A stretch of 64,000 nucleotides of DNA from Clavibacter sepedonicus (GTDB taxonomy: Bacteria; Actinomycetota; Actinomycetes; Actinomycetales; Microbacteriaceae). The stretch spans positions 3,038,001 to 3,102,000 of the forward strand of contig NC_010407.1 in NCBI RefSeq assembly GCF_000069225.1, read 5' to 3'. Below, one piece after another: positions 44,754 through 54,104 of the stretch. The translations under genes and the position numbers were made by a program. Within the stretch, counting starts at the first letter, position 1. Each line of letters opens with the position of its first letter. The notes below the pieces were generated by a model. The model saw nothing but the letters and a program-made list of their open reading frames with translations, was not told where the DNA came from and made no database searches.

Positions 44754-45632
44754 TCAGCCCCAGAAGGCGCGGACCTCCTCGGCGAGCCGCTCGCCCTGGC
44801 GGCGGCCCGCCTCCGCGGAGGCCGTGCGGGTCGAGAGCAGGAGCGAGTTCTCGCCGAACGCGGCCGTGCTCTCGGCGTCGGCCTGGATCACGAGCACATC
44901 GGCCCGGCCGCGCAGCTGCGTCACCACGGTGGAGAGCGTCGGGCCCATGCCGCTCTGCGGGGCCTCGGGGCCGCACACGATGACGAGGATCCGCTCGTGG
45001 TCGGCGACGACGTCGGCGTTCGTGCCGGAGCGCATGCCGCCGTCCATGTAGGGGCGGCCGTCGATGGTGACGGGCGGGAAGACGCCGGGGACGGCGCAGC
45101 TCGCGGCCGACGCGCGCACGAGGTCGGCGCCGGAGGCCTTGTCGAAGACCGTGAAGCGGCCCGTACCGGCGTCGACCGCGGTGATGCGGAGATCCTGCTC
45201 GGGCCAGTCGCGGATGGGCAGCAGCTGGCCGATGCGCTCGACGCTCGCCGCGTCGTCCACCTCGGGGTCGTACTCCTCGAGCGCGAGCTCGCCGATCCTC
45301 TGGCGCGTCGGGATCTCGCCCGCGGTGCTCGCGATGCCCTCCCCGATGACCTCGACGGTGCGCGCGAGGTCGCGGCTCCCCATCGGCTCGGCCATGCCCG
45401 CGACGTCGACGAAGTGCTCGTCGTAGGCGGCGGCGATGGCGCCCGCGCGCAGGTTGATCGCGACGACCGATCCGGCCGACGTGCCGACCACCGTGTCGGC
45501 CGCGCCGAGGTCGATGCCCGCGGCGAGGAGTCCGGACAGCAGGCCCGTCTCCCACGCGATCCCGGCGACGCCTCCGCCGCCGAGGACCAGTCCCCGCGTC
45601 GGCGTGGTCGTGTTCCGCTCGGTCCCGGTCAT
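44754..45632 (-). CDS. Patatin-like phospholipase
   Basis: A 292-aa hydrolase with the patatin pattern: oxyanion loop GLVLGGGGVAGIAW (residues ~14-27), nucleophile elbow GTSAG (S in TVVGTSAGSVVA, near residue 52), and catalytic Asp in the MDGGMRSGTNAD motif. No signal peptide, so it is cytosolic or membrane-associated. The ATG at 45632 is preceded by GGAGGA. Substrates are probably phospholipid or acyl esters. Confidence 0.87.
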   Translation of the reverse strand: MTGTERNTTTPTRGLVLGGGGVAGIAWETGLLSGLLAAGIDLGAADTVVGTSAGSVVAINLRAGAIAAAYDEHFVDVAGMAEPMGSRDLARTVEVIGEGIASTAGEIPTRQRIGELALEEYDPEVDDAASVERIGQLLPIRDWPEQDLRITAVDAGTGRFTVFDKASGADLVRASAASCAVPGVFPPVTIDGRPYMDGGMRSGTNADVVADHERILVIVCGPEAPQSGMGPTLSTVVTQLRGRADVLVIQADAESTAAFGENSLLLSTRTASAEAGRRQGERLAEEVRAFWG

Positions 45633-45763
45633 GGTCCTCCTCTGCCGCGTGCCCGCGGGCCGCATGGTCGTCGTGGTGGTGGTGGTTGATGCGGGTCCAT
45701 CATCCCCGAACAGGGTGGACGCCGCCCGAGCGCCCGATGCACGCGCGATGGACGGGGACGGGA

Positions 45764-46318
45764 TCATCGGCCGTCGGGCGGCTCCGCGGCGGCTCCGGAT
45801 CCCGCGGGACCCGCGGCCGCCTCCCGGTAGACCTCGCGCACCTCGCCGAGGAACCGCGTCACGGCGGCGCGCTCCGCGTCGGTCAGGGCGTCGGCAGCGC
45901 GCGCGACGCCGCCGATCATCGGCATCAGCTCCGCCATGGCGCGGCCGACGGAGGCGGGTCGCGGGACGACGACGACCCGGCGGCGGTCGTGCGGGTGCGG
46001 GCGGCGGTCGACGTGGCCGACCTCGACGAGCCGGTCGACCACGAGCGTCGCGGCGGCGGTGGAGATCCCGAGGCGGCCCGCGAGCTCGGTGGGCGACAGC
46101 GAGCCCGCCTGGATGAGGTGCTCCATCGCCTTCATGTCGGTGGGGTTCACATCGAGCACGCCGCCGAGCCGGCGCTCGAATCCTGCCGCGAGGCCGAGCA
46201 CGTCGCGGAGGATCCGGCCGAGCTCGCCGGCTCCGTCCGCCTCGGCCGGGACGCCCGTGCCCGGTGCCGGGAGCGCGTCAAGCGTCCCCGGTTCGGGGCG
46301 GGGACGGGCTCGGGGCAT
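45764..46318 (-). CDS. MarR-family regulator, divergent from the MMPL exporter
   Basis: A 184-aa repressor with a MarR winged helix (LTDAERAAVTRFLGE at the end and SLSPTELAGRLGISTAAATLVVDRLVEVGHVDRRPHPHDRRRVVVV in the middle). It is divergent from a truncated MMPL transporter that it may once have controlled. The shared intergenic region of 77 bases contains the palindrome TAGCTA at 46340-46345; no firm operator can be assigned. Confidence 0.85.
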   Translation of the reverse strand: MPRARPRPEPGTLDALPAPGTGVPAEADGAGELGRILRDVLGLAAGFERRLGGVLDVNPTDMKAMEHLIQAGSLSPTELAGRLGISTAAATLVVDRLVEVGHVDRRPHPHDRRRVVVVPRPASVGRAMAELMPMIGGVARAADALTDAERAAVTRFLGEVREVYREAAAGPAGSGAAAEPPDGR

Positions 46319-46395
46319 GCCGTCATCGTACGCCGGAGGTAGCTAAGGCGCTTGACCATCAGTAGGCTGACGATCACCGCACCCCTGGAGGACCC

Positions 46396-48378
46396 GTGAG
46401 ATCCATCGCCCGCTTCGTCAGCTCCCGCCGCACCGCCTGGATGGCGCTCGTCGCGGCGGCCGTCGCCGTCGCCGCCCTGTTCGCCCTCCTGCCGAAGGGC
46501 GAGGCGGACGCGTTCCCGCCCTCCGGCCTGCCGGAGTCGAGCCAGGCGCGGCAGGTGAGCGAGCTGCTCGAGCGGTTCCCGAGCGCGGACACGACCGTCG
46601 GGATCCTCGTCTTCAGCAGGGACGGCGCCGCCCTCACGGAGGCCGACACCGCGGCGATCGGGCAGCGCGCCGAGGCGCTGGCGGCCGACTCGATCGCCCC
46701 GCAGGCCGTGGTGCCGCAGGTGAGCGACGACGGGACGGCCGCGCTCGTGGCCGTCCCGCTCGACGCCTCGGACGCCACCGACGACGTCGCCGGGACCGCA
46801 GGGGCCCTCCGCGCCACGGCCGCGGAGGGCCTCCCGGACGGGCTCGTCGCGCAGCTCACCGGCCCCGTCGGCTTCCAGGCCGACATCTCGAACGCGTTCG
46901 CGGGCGCCGACTTCCGGCTCCTGCTCGTGACGGTGCTCGTGGTCGCGGTGCTGCTCATCGTCACGTACCGCAGCCCCGTGCTCTGGATCGTCCCGCTCGT
47001 CGCGGTCGGCGTCGCCGACGGCCTCGCCCGCGTGGTCGTCACGGCCCTCGCGGAGCCGCTCGGGATCACGATCGACGCCTCGATCGGCGGGATCCTCTCG
47101 GTGCTGGTCTTCGGCGCCGGCACGAACTACGCGCTGCTGCTCGTGGCGCGCTACCGGGAGGAGCTGACGCGCCAGGAGGACCGCCACGCGGCGATGCTCA
47201 CGGCGGTCACGAGCGCGGGCCCCGCCATCGCGGCGAGCGGCGGCACGGTCGCGCTCAGCCTCATCACCCTGCTGCTCGCCGAGCTCTCCGGCAACCGCGC
47301 GCTCGGCTTCGCGTGCGCGATCGGCGTGCTCATCGCGATCGCCGCTGCTCTCCTCGTGCTGCCGGCCGCCCTCGTGGTTTGCGGCCGAGGCCTGTTCTGG
47401 CCGTTCATCCCGCGCGCCGGGACCGACGCCGACCACGGCGGGAAGCCGGGCGTGTGGCGGCGTCTCGGCCTCCGGGTCCGGCGCCGCCCCGCGGTCGTGG
47501 CCGCCGCGGCCCTCGCGGGTGTCGGCGTGCTCGCGCTCGGCCTCGTCGGCGCGCGCGTCGGCCTGTCGCAGACGGACCAGCTGCTCGGCGACCCCGAGTC
47601 GGTCGCCGCCCAGGAGGTCGTCGACGCCTCGTTCTCCGCCGGCCTCACGGCGCAGACCGTGATGCTCGCGCCGGACGCGGTGGCCGCCGACGCGGTCGCC
47701 ACCGCCGAGTCCATCCCCGGAGTCGCGAGCGCCCGCGCCGGCGAGTCGGCGGAGGGCCGCACCCGCATCGACGTGCAGCTCGACGCCGAGCCGGAGAGCA
47801 CGGCGGCCTTCGCGGCCGTGCAGGACCTCCGCGACGCGTACGCGGACGCTCCGGGCGCGGAGTCCACGACGCTCGTGGGCGGCAGCGACGCCACGGCCGC
47901 CGACACCGCCGCGTCGTCCGAGCGCGACCAGGGGCTGATCATCCCGATCATCCTGGCCATCGTCTTCGTGATCCTCGGCCTGCTGCTGCGCTCCCTGGTG
48001 GCCCCGGTGCTGCTCATCGCGAGCGTGTTGGCCACGTTCTTCGCGAGCCTCGGGGCCGCGAACGTCCTGTTCCAGCAGGTGCTGGGCTTCCCCGCGTTCG
48101 ACGCGAACGTGGTGCTGTTCGCGTTCCTCTTCCTGGTGGCGCTGGGGGTCGACTACAACATCTTCCTCGTCACCCGGGCGCGCGAGGAGCGGCGCCTGCA
48201 CGGCACACGCGAGGGGATGGTGTGGGCTCTCGCGTCGACGGGCGGCGTGATCACGAGCGCGTCGGCGTACGCCTCCCCCAGCGGCCGGTCGCCCGGGCCC
48301 TCGCCGAGGAGGCGCTCGAGCTCCGCCCCGACGACGTCCGCGCCACCCCAGACGAGGTCGGCCTTCGACGGGAAGTAG
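46396..48378 (+). pseudogene. MMPL-family exporter, C-terminus deleted
   Basis: This starts as a normal MMPL (RND-like lipid/drug exporter): signal-like first span, an extracytoplasmic domain, and repeated VDYNIFLV-type segments (LVTYRSPVLWIVPLVAVGVADG; then a second set near residue 560, FLVALGVDYNIFLVTRAREERRLHGTREGMVWALASTGGVITSAS). A family member goes on for about 100 residues with three more membrane spans. Here the frame leaves the family after GGVITSA at about 48262 and enters reverse-strand TetR sequence, ending at 48378. It cannot have the full membrane domain. The start is GTG at 46396 after GGAGG. Confidence 0.82.
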
Positions 48379-48548
48379 CGGAAGAGGCTGCGGCGGCCGA
48401 CGCCCGCGGCCTCGGCGATGTCGGCCATGCTGACCGCCTCGTAGCCCCGCTCCGCGAAGAGGCCGATGGCGACGCGGGCGAGGTCCTGCGCGTCGATCGC
48501 GGCGGGGCGGCCGAGGGCGGGCCGGTCGCTCGGCGGGGTCGACGGCAT
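48153..48548 (-). pseudogene. TetR-family regulator, C-terminal domain deleted
   Basis: The N-terminal HTH is complete: LARVAIGLFAERGYEAVSMADIAEAAGVGRRSLFRYFPSKADLVWGG. It continues to GDRPLGEAYADAL, then at about 48265 enters reverse-complement MMPL sequence (VITPPVDARAHTIPSRVPCRR...). Normal TetR proteins need another ~100 residues for the ligand domain. The promoter and ATG at 48548 are intact. A free DNA-binding domain may still act. Confidence 0.82.
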
Positions 48549-48609
48549 GTCGGGAATCGTATCCCGCGGCCCGTTCCCCGGATCCGCAGCGCTGTGGCAC
48601 CGTGGGGGC

Positions 48610-49060
48610 ATGAGACTCGCGGAAGCTCTGATGGAACGGTCCGACCTGCAGAGGCGCATCGAGTCGCTGCGGAGCAGGATCCAGGCGACGGCCCGGTACC
48701 AGGAGGGCGAGGATCACGCGGAGGACGCGGCGGCGCTGCTCGCGGAGGCGGGCGAGACGGTGGATCGGCTCGCGGGGCTCGTGACGCGGATCAACCTCAC
48801 GAACACGGCCGCCCGCCTCGACGACGGCACGGCACTCACGGCGGCGCTCGCCCGGAGGGACGCCCTGCGGACGCGGCACGGGATCCTCACCGCCGCGGCA
48901 GATGCGGAGCGAGCTGCGGCAGATCTCCGCGCTGCCGATCCGCGACGTGCGCGACCGGGCCGACGACACGGCCCGGGAGCTGCGGGAGCTCGACGCGCGG
49001 ATCCAGCGCGCGAACTGGGAGGTGGAGCTGGTCGACGAGGTCGACGGGACGGAGGCGTAG
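48610..49060 (+). pseudogene. DIP1984-family gene with frameshift and small internal loss
   Basis: Frame 1 starts at the ATG at 48610 (MRLAEALMERSDLQRRIESLRSRIQATARYQEGEDHAEDAAALLAEAGETVDRLAGLVTRINLTNTAARLDDGTALTAALARRDALRTRHGILTAAA), the usual coiled-coil start of the family. From about 48902 the family continues in a different frame (MRSELRQISALPIRDVRDRADDTARELRELDARIQRANWEVELVDEVDGTEA, stop 49060). The bases between correspond to a missing ~15-20 codon linker. A one-base frame change plus deletion is needed to join them. Confidence 0.78.
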
Positions 49061-49320
49061 GGGCGAGTCGGTAGTCGTCCGGAGCGGGCACACCCCGGCG
49101 GGTCAGCGGGCAATCTGATCCCCTGTGGCGCGGAGGGCAGCGCACCCGGCGAGAGCCGAGCACACGTCAGCCCCGCACCTCGCACCGGGAACGGTGCACG
49201 GGTACAGCTCACCACCACGTGCCGGTCGGACGACGAGGGAGGGTTCGGGGACCTCGCCCCCACGCGCGATGATCGAGGTGCGCGTCGAACGACGCCCGCC
49301 GATCCAGCCCAGGAGCCCCC

Positions 49321-49956
49321 ATGCCCGCACCCCGTCGCGCCCTCGTCCTCGTCGACGTCCAGCAGGAGTACTTCGCCGGTCCGCTCGAGATCCGGCACCC
49401 GGATCCCGCCGAGTCGGTGCGCGTGATCGCCCGCGCCGTCGACGCGGCGACCGAGGCCGGGATCCCGGTCGTCGTCGTGCAGCACGACTCCGGCGCGGGC
49501 GCGCCGGTCTTCGACCCGACGACCGACGCGTTCCGCCTGCACCCCGAGCTGGAGTCGCGCCGCACGGACGCGTGGAAGGCCGTGACGAAGTCGAAGGGCT
49601 CGGTCTTCGCGGGCACCGACCTCGTCGAGTGGGTGCGTGCGGAGGGCGTCGACACGATCACGCTGGTCGGCTACATGACCAACAACTGCATCCTCGCGTC
49701 GTCGGTGGAGGCCGAGGGGCTCGACATCGCGGCCGAGGTGCTCTCGGACGCGACCGGCGCGATCGCGATCGCCAACGCGGCCGGATCCGTCGACGCCGCG
49801 ACCGTGCACGGCACCCTCATGGCGCTGCTGCACTCCAACTTCGCCGCGGTCGCGACGACCGACGCGTGGATCGCGGCGGTTGCGTCCGGCGACGCGCTCC
49901 CGAAGGACGGCCTCGCGACCTCCGCGATGGCGGGCGCGGCGCGCTCCGCGGGCTGA
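49321..49956 (+). CDS. Isochorismatase-like cysteine hydrolase
   Basis: A 211-aa hydrolase of the isochorismatase/nicotinamidase-like superfamily. The triad is Asp in LVLVDVQQEYF, Lys in WKAVTKSKGSVF and Cys in VGYMTNNCILASS, with the cis-peptide region before the Cys. The pattern is typical of amidohydrolases that act on small amides or isochorismate. The 260 bases before it hold no gene and no evident promoter. Confidence 0.88.
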   Translation: MPAPRRALVLVDVQQEYFAGPLEIRHPDPAESVRVIARAVDAATEAGIPVVVVQHDSGAGAPVFDPTTDAFRLHPELESRRTDAWKAVTKSKGSVFAGTDLVEWVRAEGVDTITLVGYMTNNCILASSVEAEGLDIAAEVLSDATGAIAIANAAGSVDAATVHGTLMALLHSNFAAVATTDAWIAAVASGDALPKDGLATSAMAGAARSAG

Positions 49957-49964
49957 TCAGCGCG

Positions 49965-50690
49965 TCACTCGGACGCGTCACGCAGCTGCTCTGCGGTGGC
50001 CGTGCAGGCGACGGACGCGCCGGTGCCGGTCGCCGTCTGCTCAGCGACCACGGTGGTGCCGACGAGGATCCGGCACACGATGCCGCCGCCGTCGATCGTG
50101 GAACCGTCGATCGTGGAACCGTCGGTCGCGGCGCCGTCGACGCCGACGGTGCCGGAGATCGCGAAGGACGCGCTGTCGAAGCCTGCCGAGTCGGGGACGA
50201 TGATCTCGCGCGTGAAGGGCAACGTCGCGGCGAGGTCCTGCTCGGTCCCGAGCGATCCGCCCACCGAGGTCACCCAGACGGCGGCGGCCGATGTCGTGCC
50301 GCCCGTGCCCTCCAGCTCGTAGGTGAAGCGGACGTCGTCGGCGGCGCCGGCCGACGACCGCGCCTCGGACTCCTCCACGGCGCCGGTGATGGCGGTGACG
50401 ATGCCGGCCGTGTAGACGATCGCGAGCACGATCGAGAGGATCAGCGCGACCACGCTTAGGATGAGGCCGCCGAACGCCATGCCCTTCGGCCGGTCCCGGA
50501 GGATCAGGCCGACGATCCCGAGCACGATGCCCACGACCGCGAGGAACCCCGACACGTAGTTGAGGATCGGGATGACCGAGCCGACGAGCGACAGCACGCC
50601 GACGATGAGCGCGGCGAGGCCGACGCCGTTGAACGACTTCCGCTCACGGGGTGCGGTCGGCTCGGGCTCGGGGGCGTAGCGGAAGGTCAT
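49965..50690 (-). CDS. DUF4190 membrane protein with MmpS-like extracellular domain
   Basis: A 241-aa protein. After a polar N-terminus two membrane spans (GLAALIVGVLSLVGSVIPILNYV, and MAFGGLILSVVALILSIVLAIVYTAGI) form a DUF4190-type region. The last ~130 residues, VRFTYELEGTGGTTSAAAVWVTSVGGSLGTEQDLAATLPFTREIIVPDS..., resemble the beta-rich outside domain of MmpS proteins. A small repeat TIDGSTIDGG comes from a 12-base repeat. MmpS proteins assist MmpL pumps; one is nearby but broken. Confidence 0.72.
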   Translation of the reverse strand: MTFRYAPEPEPTAPRERKSFNGVGLAALIVGVLSLVGSVIPILNYVSGFLAVVGIVLGIVGLILRDRPKGMAFGGLILSVVALILSIVLAIVYTAGIVTAITGAVEESEARSSAGAADDVRFTYELEGTGGTTSAAAVWVTSVGGSLGTEQDLAATLPFTREIIVPDSAGFDSASFAISGTVGVDGAATDGSTIDGSTIDGGGIVCRILVGTTVVAEQTATGTGASVACTATAEQLRDASE

Positions 50691-50722
50691 GCATCGACCC
50701 TGCCAGGGATGCGGGCGGATCC

Positions 50723-50754
50723 GGCCGCCGCGGGGTCACGATCCCGCGACGGCC
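50723..50754 (-). terminator. Hairpin terminator after ald
   Basis: GGCCGCCGCGGG and CCCGCGACGGCC form a 12-base stem with one mismatch and an eight-base loop, starting 10 bases past the ald stop on the minus strand. Confidence 0.7.
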
Positions 50755-50763
50755 TGTCGCGCG

Positions 50764-51882
50764 TCAGGCGGCCAGCACCTCCGCGACCGGCGTCAGCGGC
50801 ATGTCGAGCGCCGCCGCGACGTGCGGCTCGGTCACGTGCCCGTCGTGCACGTTGAGCCCGAGGGCGAGCGCGGGATCCTCCGCGAGCGCCCGCTTCCACC
50901 CCTTCTCGGCGAGGGCGATCACGTACGGCAGCGTCGCGTTGGTGAGCGCGCGCGTGGAGGTCTCCGGCACCGCGCCGGGCATGTTGGCGACGCAGTAGTA
51001 GACGCTGTCGTGCACCGCGAAGGTCGGGTCGTCGTGCGTGGTGGGGCGGGATCCCTCGAAGCAGCCGCCCTGGTCGATGGCGATGTCGACGAGCACGGAG
51101 CCCTTCTTCATGGTCGCGACCATCGCGTCGGTCACGAGCTTCGGGGCCTGCGCGCCGGGGATGAGGACCGAGCCGATGACGAGGTCCGCGTCCTTCAGCT
51201 GCGCCGCGATCTCGTACGCGGAGGACACGCGCGTCTGCACCTGCCCGCCGAAGCGGATCTCGAGCTCGCGGAGGCGCGGGATGGAGAGGTCGATGATCGT
51301 GACGTCGGCGCCCATGCCGAGCGCGTTCGCCGCCGCGTGCTCGCCCGCGACGCCGCCGCCGATCACGACGACCCGCGCCTTCGGGGTGCCGGGGACGCCG
51401 CCGAGGAGGATCCCGCGCCCGCCGGCCGCGCGCATCAGGTGGTACGCGCCGACCTGGGTGGAGAGCCGGCCGGCGACCTCGCTCATCGGCTGGAGCAGCG
51501 GCAGCTGGCGGTTCGGGAGCTGCACCGTCTCGTAGGCGATGGCCGTCGTGCCGGACGCGACGAGCGCGTCCGTGCAGGGCCTGGACGCCGCGAGGTGCAG
51601 GTAGGTGAAGAGGGTCTGTCCGGCGCGCATGCGCGGGTACTCCTCGAGGATCGGCTCCTTGACCTTGAGCAGCAGATCCGCCTGGCCCCACACCTCGTCG
51701 GCGGTGGCGACGATGGTCGCGCCGGCCTCGACGTAGTCGGCGTCGGTGATGCTCGATCCGAGCCCCGCGCCCTCCTGCACGAGCACCTCGTGGCCGCGGC
51801 GCACGAGCTCGTGCACGCCCGCGGGCGTGGCGGCGACCCGGTTCTCGTTGTTCTTGATCTCGGTGGGGATCCCGACCTTCAT
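50764..51882 (-). CDS. ald: Alanine dehydrogenase
   Basis: A 372-aa NAD-dependent enzyme that interconverts L-alanine and pyruvate plus ammonia. Seen: [65 protein letters not shown] (substrate Lys and His), [40 protein letters not shown] (NAD fold), and [22 protein letters not shown] near the end. It is divergent from an Lrp-type gene, its likely regulator. Confidence 0.95.
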   Translation of the reverse strand: MKVGIPTEIKNNENRVAATPAGVHELVRRGHEVLVQEGAGLGSSITDADYVEAGATIVATADEVWGQADLLLKVKEPILEEYPRMRAGQTLFTYLHLAASRPCTDALVASGTTAIAYETVQLPNRQLPLLQPMSEVAGRLSTQVGAYHLMRAAGGRGILLGGVPGTPKARVVVIGGGVAGEHAAANALGMGADVTIIDLSIPRLRELEIRFGGQVQTRVSSAYEIAAQLKDADLVIGSVLIPGAQAPKLVTDAMVATMKKGSVLVDIAIDQGGCFEGSRPTTHDDPTFAVHDSVYYCVANMPGAVPETSTRALTNATLPYVIALAEKGWKRALAEDPALALGLNVHDGHVTEPHVAAALDMPLTPVAEVLAA

Positions 51883-52049
51883 GCGCGTGCTCCGTCTCGT
51901 CTCCCCGCGAGGTGCGGCCGGCGGCAGCGATGCGGGAGGGCGGGACCCATGGTGGCCATCGTGCGTCCCAGGCGCGTGGAATCCGTAGGATCTTCCGCGA
52001 CAGCCGCTCGATCTGCACGATCCTGCGCCCGCTAGCCGAGGAGGACCGG

Positions 52050-52544
52050 ATGCCGACGAAGGATGTGCGGACGCCCGAGCCGCTCGACCAGGTCGACCGG
52101 AAGCTGGTCGCCCTCCTCCGAGCCGACGCGCGCACCCCGAACAGCCGCCTCGCCGAGCAGGCGGGCATCGCGCCGTCGACGTGCGTGACCCGCGTGCGCG
52201 GCCTCGTCGAACGCGGCGTGATCACCGGCTTCACCGCCACGATCGACGCGGATGCGGTGGGCGTGGGCCTGCAGGCGCTCATCAGCATCGCGATCCGCGC
52301 GGGCGCCCGCCACGAGATGGCCGCGTTCGCCGATGAGATGCGCGAGCTCGCCGATGTCGTGCAGCTCTTCTTCCTCGGCGGATCCGAGGACTTCATCGTC
52401 CACATCGCCGTCCGCGACAGCGACCACCTCCGCGACTTCGTCCTCCAGCACCTGTCGGCGCATCCGGCCGTCGCGTCGACCCGCACGAGCGTCGTGTTCG
52501 ACCACCACTACTCGGGGCCGGCGGTGGGGGATCCGGCCGACTAG
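52050..52544 (+). CDS. Lrp/AsnC-family regulator, probably of ald
   Basis: A 164-aa feast-famine regulator with HTH (LDQVDRKLVALLRADARTPNSRLAEQAGIAPSTCVTRVRGLVERGVITGFTATIDADAVG) and a RAM ligand domain (HLSAHPAVASTRTSVVFDHHYSGP). Divergent from ald with 167 bases between, as is usual for AldR, so alanine-responsive control is likely. The ATG at 52050 follows GAGGA. Its stop is TAG inside a CTAG that IS copy 4 used as target; the duplication kept the stop. Confidence 0.9.
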   Translation: MPTKDVRTPEPLDQVDRKLVALLRADARTPNSRLAEQAGIAPSTCVTRVRGLVERGVITGFTATIDADAVGVGLQALISIAIRAGARHEMAAFADEMRELADVVQLFFLGGSEDFIVHIAVRDSDHLRDFVLQHLSAHPAVASTRTSVVFDHHYSGPAVGDPAD

Positions 52545-53600
52545 CTGTAGTTCCTCGGGAGGTTGTGAACGCTGGGGCGGATAGCGAAGACCTCCGGGAC
52601 GATGTGGGTTACCACACTCATCAACGTCCACGGAGGTCTTCGTGACTCACGCTAACGCCCCGTTCACTCCCGTGGGCAGGGTTCGGCTTGCCCGGTTGAT
52701 CGTTGAGGACGGGTGGCCGGTCCGGCGTGCGGCGGAGAGGTTCCAGTGCTCGCCGGCGACGGCGTCGAGATGGGCTCGCCGGTATCGGGCCGGGTTGCCG
52801 ATGACAGATCGCTCATCCCGCCCGCACCGGCAACCGACCCGCACGAGTCAGCGTCGGGAGCGGCGGATCATCGCGCTGAGATTCACTCGCCGGTGGGGCC
52901 CGCACCGCATCAGCTACCACCTGCGTATCCCCCGTTCCACGGTCGAGCGGGTCCTCCGTCGCTACCGGATGCCGTTGCTCACGCACCTGGATTCCGCGAC
53001 GGGACTCCCCGTCCGACGCTCGCCCGCGCGACGCTACGAGCACTCCTCACCGGGAGATCTGGTCCACGTCGACATCAAGAAGCTCGGCCGCATCCCGGAC
53101 GGCGGCGGGCACCGAGTCCTCGGCAGAGCGGCCGGCCGGAAGAACAACCCCCGGACCGGGCGGGGATACGCGTTCCTGCACCACGCCGTGGATGACCACT
53201 CCCGACTCGCGTACTCCGAGATCCTCACCGACGAGCGCAAGGAGACCGCCGCCGCGTTCTGGGCCCGCGCGAACGCGTTCTTCACCACCGCGGGCATCAC
53301 CGTGATCCGTGTCCTGACGGACAACGGCTCCTGCTACCGCTCCCACGCCTTCACCGAGGCGCTCGGCACCATCGCCCACACACGCACCCGCCCCTACCGG
53401 CCCCAGACCAACGGGAAGGTCGAGCGCTTCAACCGCACCCTCGCCACGGAATGGGCTTACGCCCACCCCTACCTCACCGACGAGGCCCGCGCCGCGACCT
53501 ACCCTGCCTGGCTGCATCACTACAACCACCACCGCCCCCACACCGGCATCGGCGGACTCACGCCCGCCGAACGCGTTCACAACCTCACTGGGAACTACAG
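52545..53600 (+). mobile_element. IS481-family insertion sequence of a second type, copy 4 (1056 bp)
   Basis: Bounded by CTAG at 52541-52544 and 53601-53604. Its ends are CTGTAGTTCC...GTTGTGAACGC, different from copies 1-3. It carries a transposase only distantly similar to theirs. The CTAG here was the shared stop of the Lrp gene and the convergent GNAT gene, so both keep their stops. The transposase has no stop of its own inside the element. Confidence 0.9.
52586..52641 (+). promoter_or_regulatory. Inverted repeat over the transposase ribosome site (IS copy 4)
   Basis: GAAGACCTCCG at 52586-52596 and CGGAGGTCTTC at 52631-52641 form a perfect 11-base stem that contains the GGAGG site and abuts the GTG start. 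The sequence is unrelated to the stem of copies 1-3, so the same layout arose or was kept in a different element. Confidence 0.72.
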
Positions 53601-53604
53601 CTAG
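52642..53604 (+). CDS. IS481-family transposase (IS copy 4)
   Basis: A 320-aa DDE transposase: N-terminal HTH (LIVEDGWPVRRAAERFQCSPATASRWARRYRAG), then the catalytic core with D144 (VHVDIKKLG), D227 (VLTDNGSCY) and E261 (NGKVERFNRTL). It is intact but its last codons are ...AACTACAG|C TAG: the stop codon is supplied by the CTAG of the target duplication at 53602-53604, not by the element. Any CTAG insertion in this orientation would give a stop. Confidence 0.93.
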   Translation: MTHANAPFTPVGRVRLARLIVEDGWPVRRAAERFQCSPATASRWARRYRAGLPMTDRSSRPHRQPTRTSQRRERRIIALRFTRRWGPHRISYHLRIPRSTVERVLRRYRMPLLTHLDSATGLPVRRSPARRYEHSSPGDLVHVDIKKLGRIPDGGGHRVLGRAAGRKNNPRTGRGYAFLHHAVDDHSRLAYSEILTDERKETAAAFWARANAFFTTAGITVIRVLTDNGSCYRSHAFTEALGTIAHTRTRPYRPQTNGKVERFNRTLATEWAYAHPYLTDEARAATYPAWLHHYNHHRPHTGIGGLTPAERVHNLTGNYS

Positions 53605-54104
53605 GCGCCGTCGGCGGGTGCGTCGCGCAGGTCGCGCGTCATCCACACGCTGTCGCCGTGCGCGGGATCTGCGGTGACGCGGCCGCTGTCGACGAAGCCC
53701 GCCCTCTCGAGGACGCGGAAGGACGGCGCGTTCCAGCGGCGCACCGTGGCCCAGAGCCGCGAGCGGCCGGTGTCCCGCGCCGCGTCGACGACGGCGTGCG
53801 CCGCCTCCGTCGCGAACCCCCGCCCGTGGAACTCCCGCAGCAGCTCGAAGGCCATCTCCTGCTCCTCCACGGAGGCGCTGCCGACGACCAGGCCGCAGTA
53901 GCCGACCATCCCGGGCTCGTCGCGACGCTCGATCGCCAGCAGCCGGATCCCGGTGCGCATCGACTCCTCCGCCTGCACCACGAGCCGGGTGCGGACTTCG
54001 TCCCGCGAGGGATGGCCGTCGCCGTCGATGCGTCGCGAGGCGGGGCCGCGGGCGTCGCGTTCGGTCCAGAGCCGGTGCACGACGTCGGCGTCCGCCGGGC
54101 CCAT
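53601..54104 (-). CDS. GNAT-family acetyltransferase, N-terminus possibly frameshifted
   Basis: A 167-aa acetyltransferase with MVGYCGLVVGSASVEEQEMAFELLREFHGRGFATEAAHAVVDAARDTGRSRLWATVRRWNAPSFRVLERAGFV, the usual GNAT core. The ATG at 54104 lies after the first conserved strand; upstream in frame is LPTPPLPAHLETARLLLRP, the true start of such proteins, but the only GTG upstream (54169) is out of frame by one base. One missing base near 54160 would explain this. The stop is TAG on the minus strand of the CTAG used by IS copy 4. Confidence 0.78.
   Translation of the reverse strand: MGPADADVVHRLWTERDARGPASRRIDGDGHPSRDEVRTRLVVQAEESMRTGIRLLAIERRDEPGMVGYCGLVVGSASVEEQEMAFELLREFHGRGFATEAAHAVVDAARDTGRSRLWATVRRWNAPSFRVLERAGFVDSGRVTADPAHGDSVWMTRDLRDAPADGA

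Noticed and set aside
46147-49833. Long minus-strand frame of 1228 codons across MarR, MMPL and TetR
   Set aside because: Composition is Arg/Asp/Glu/His rich, typical of a frame shadow of Ala/Val-rich coding DNA; the plus-strand MMPL and isochorismatase-like genes explain the region.
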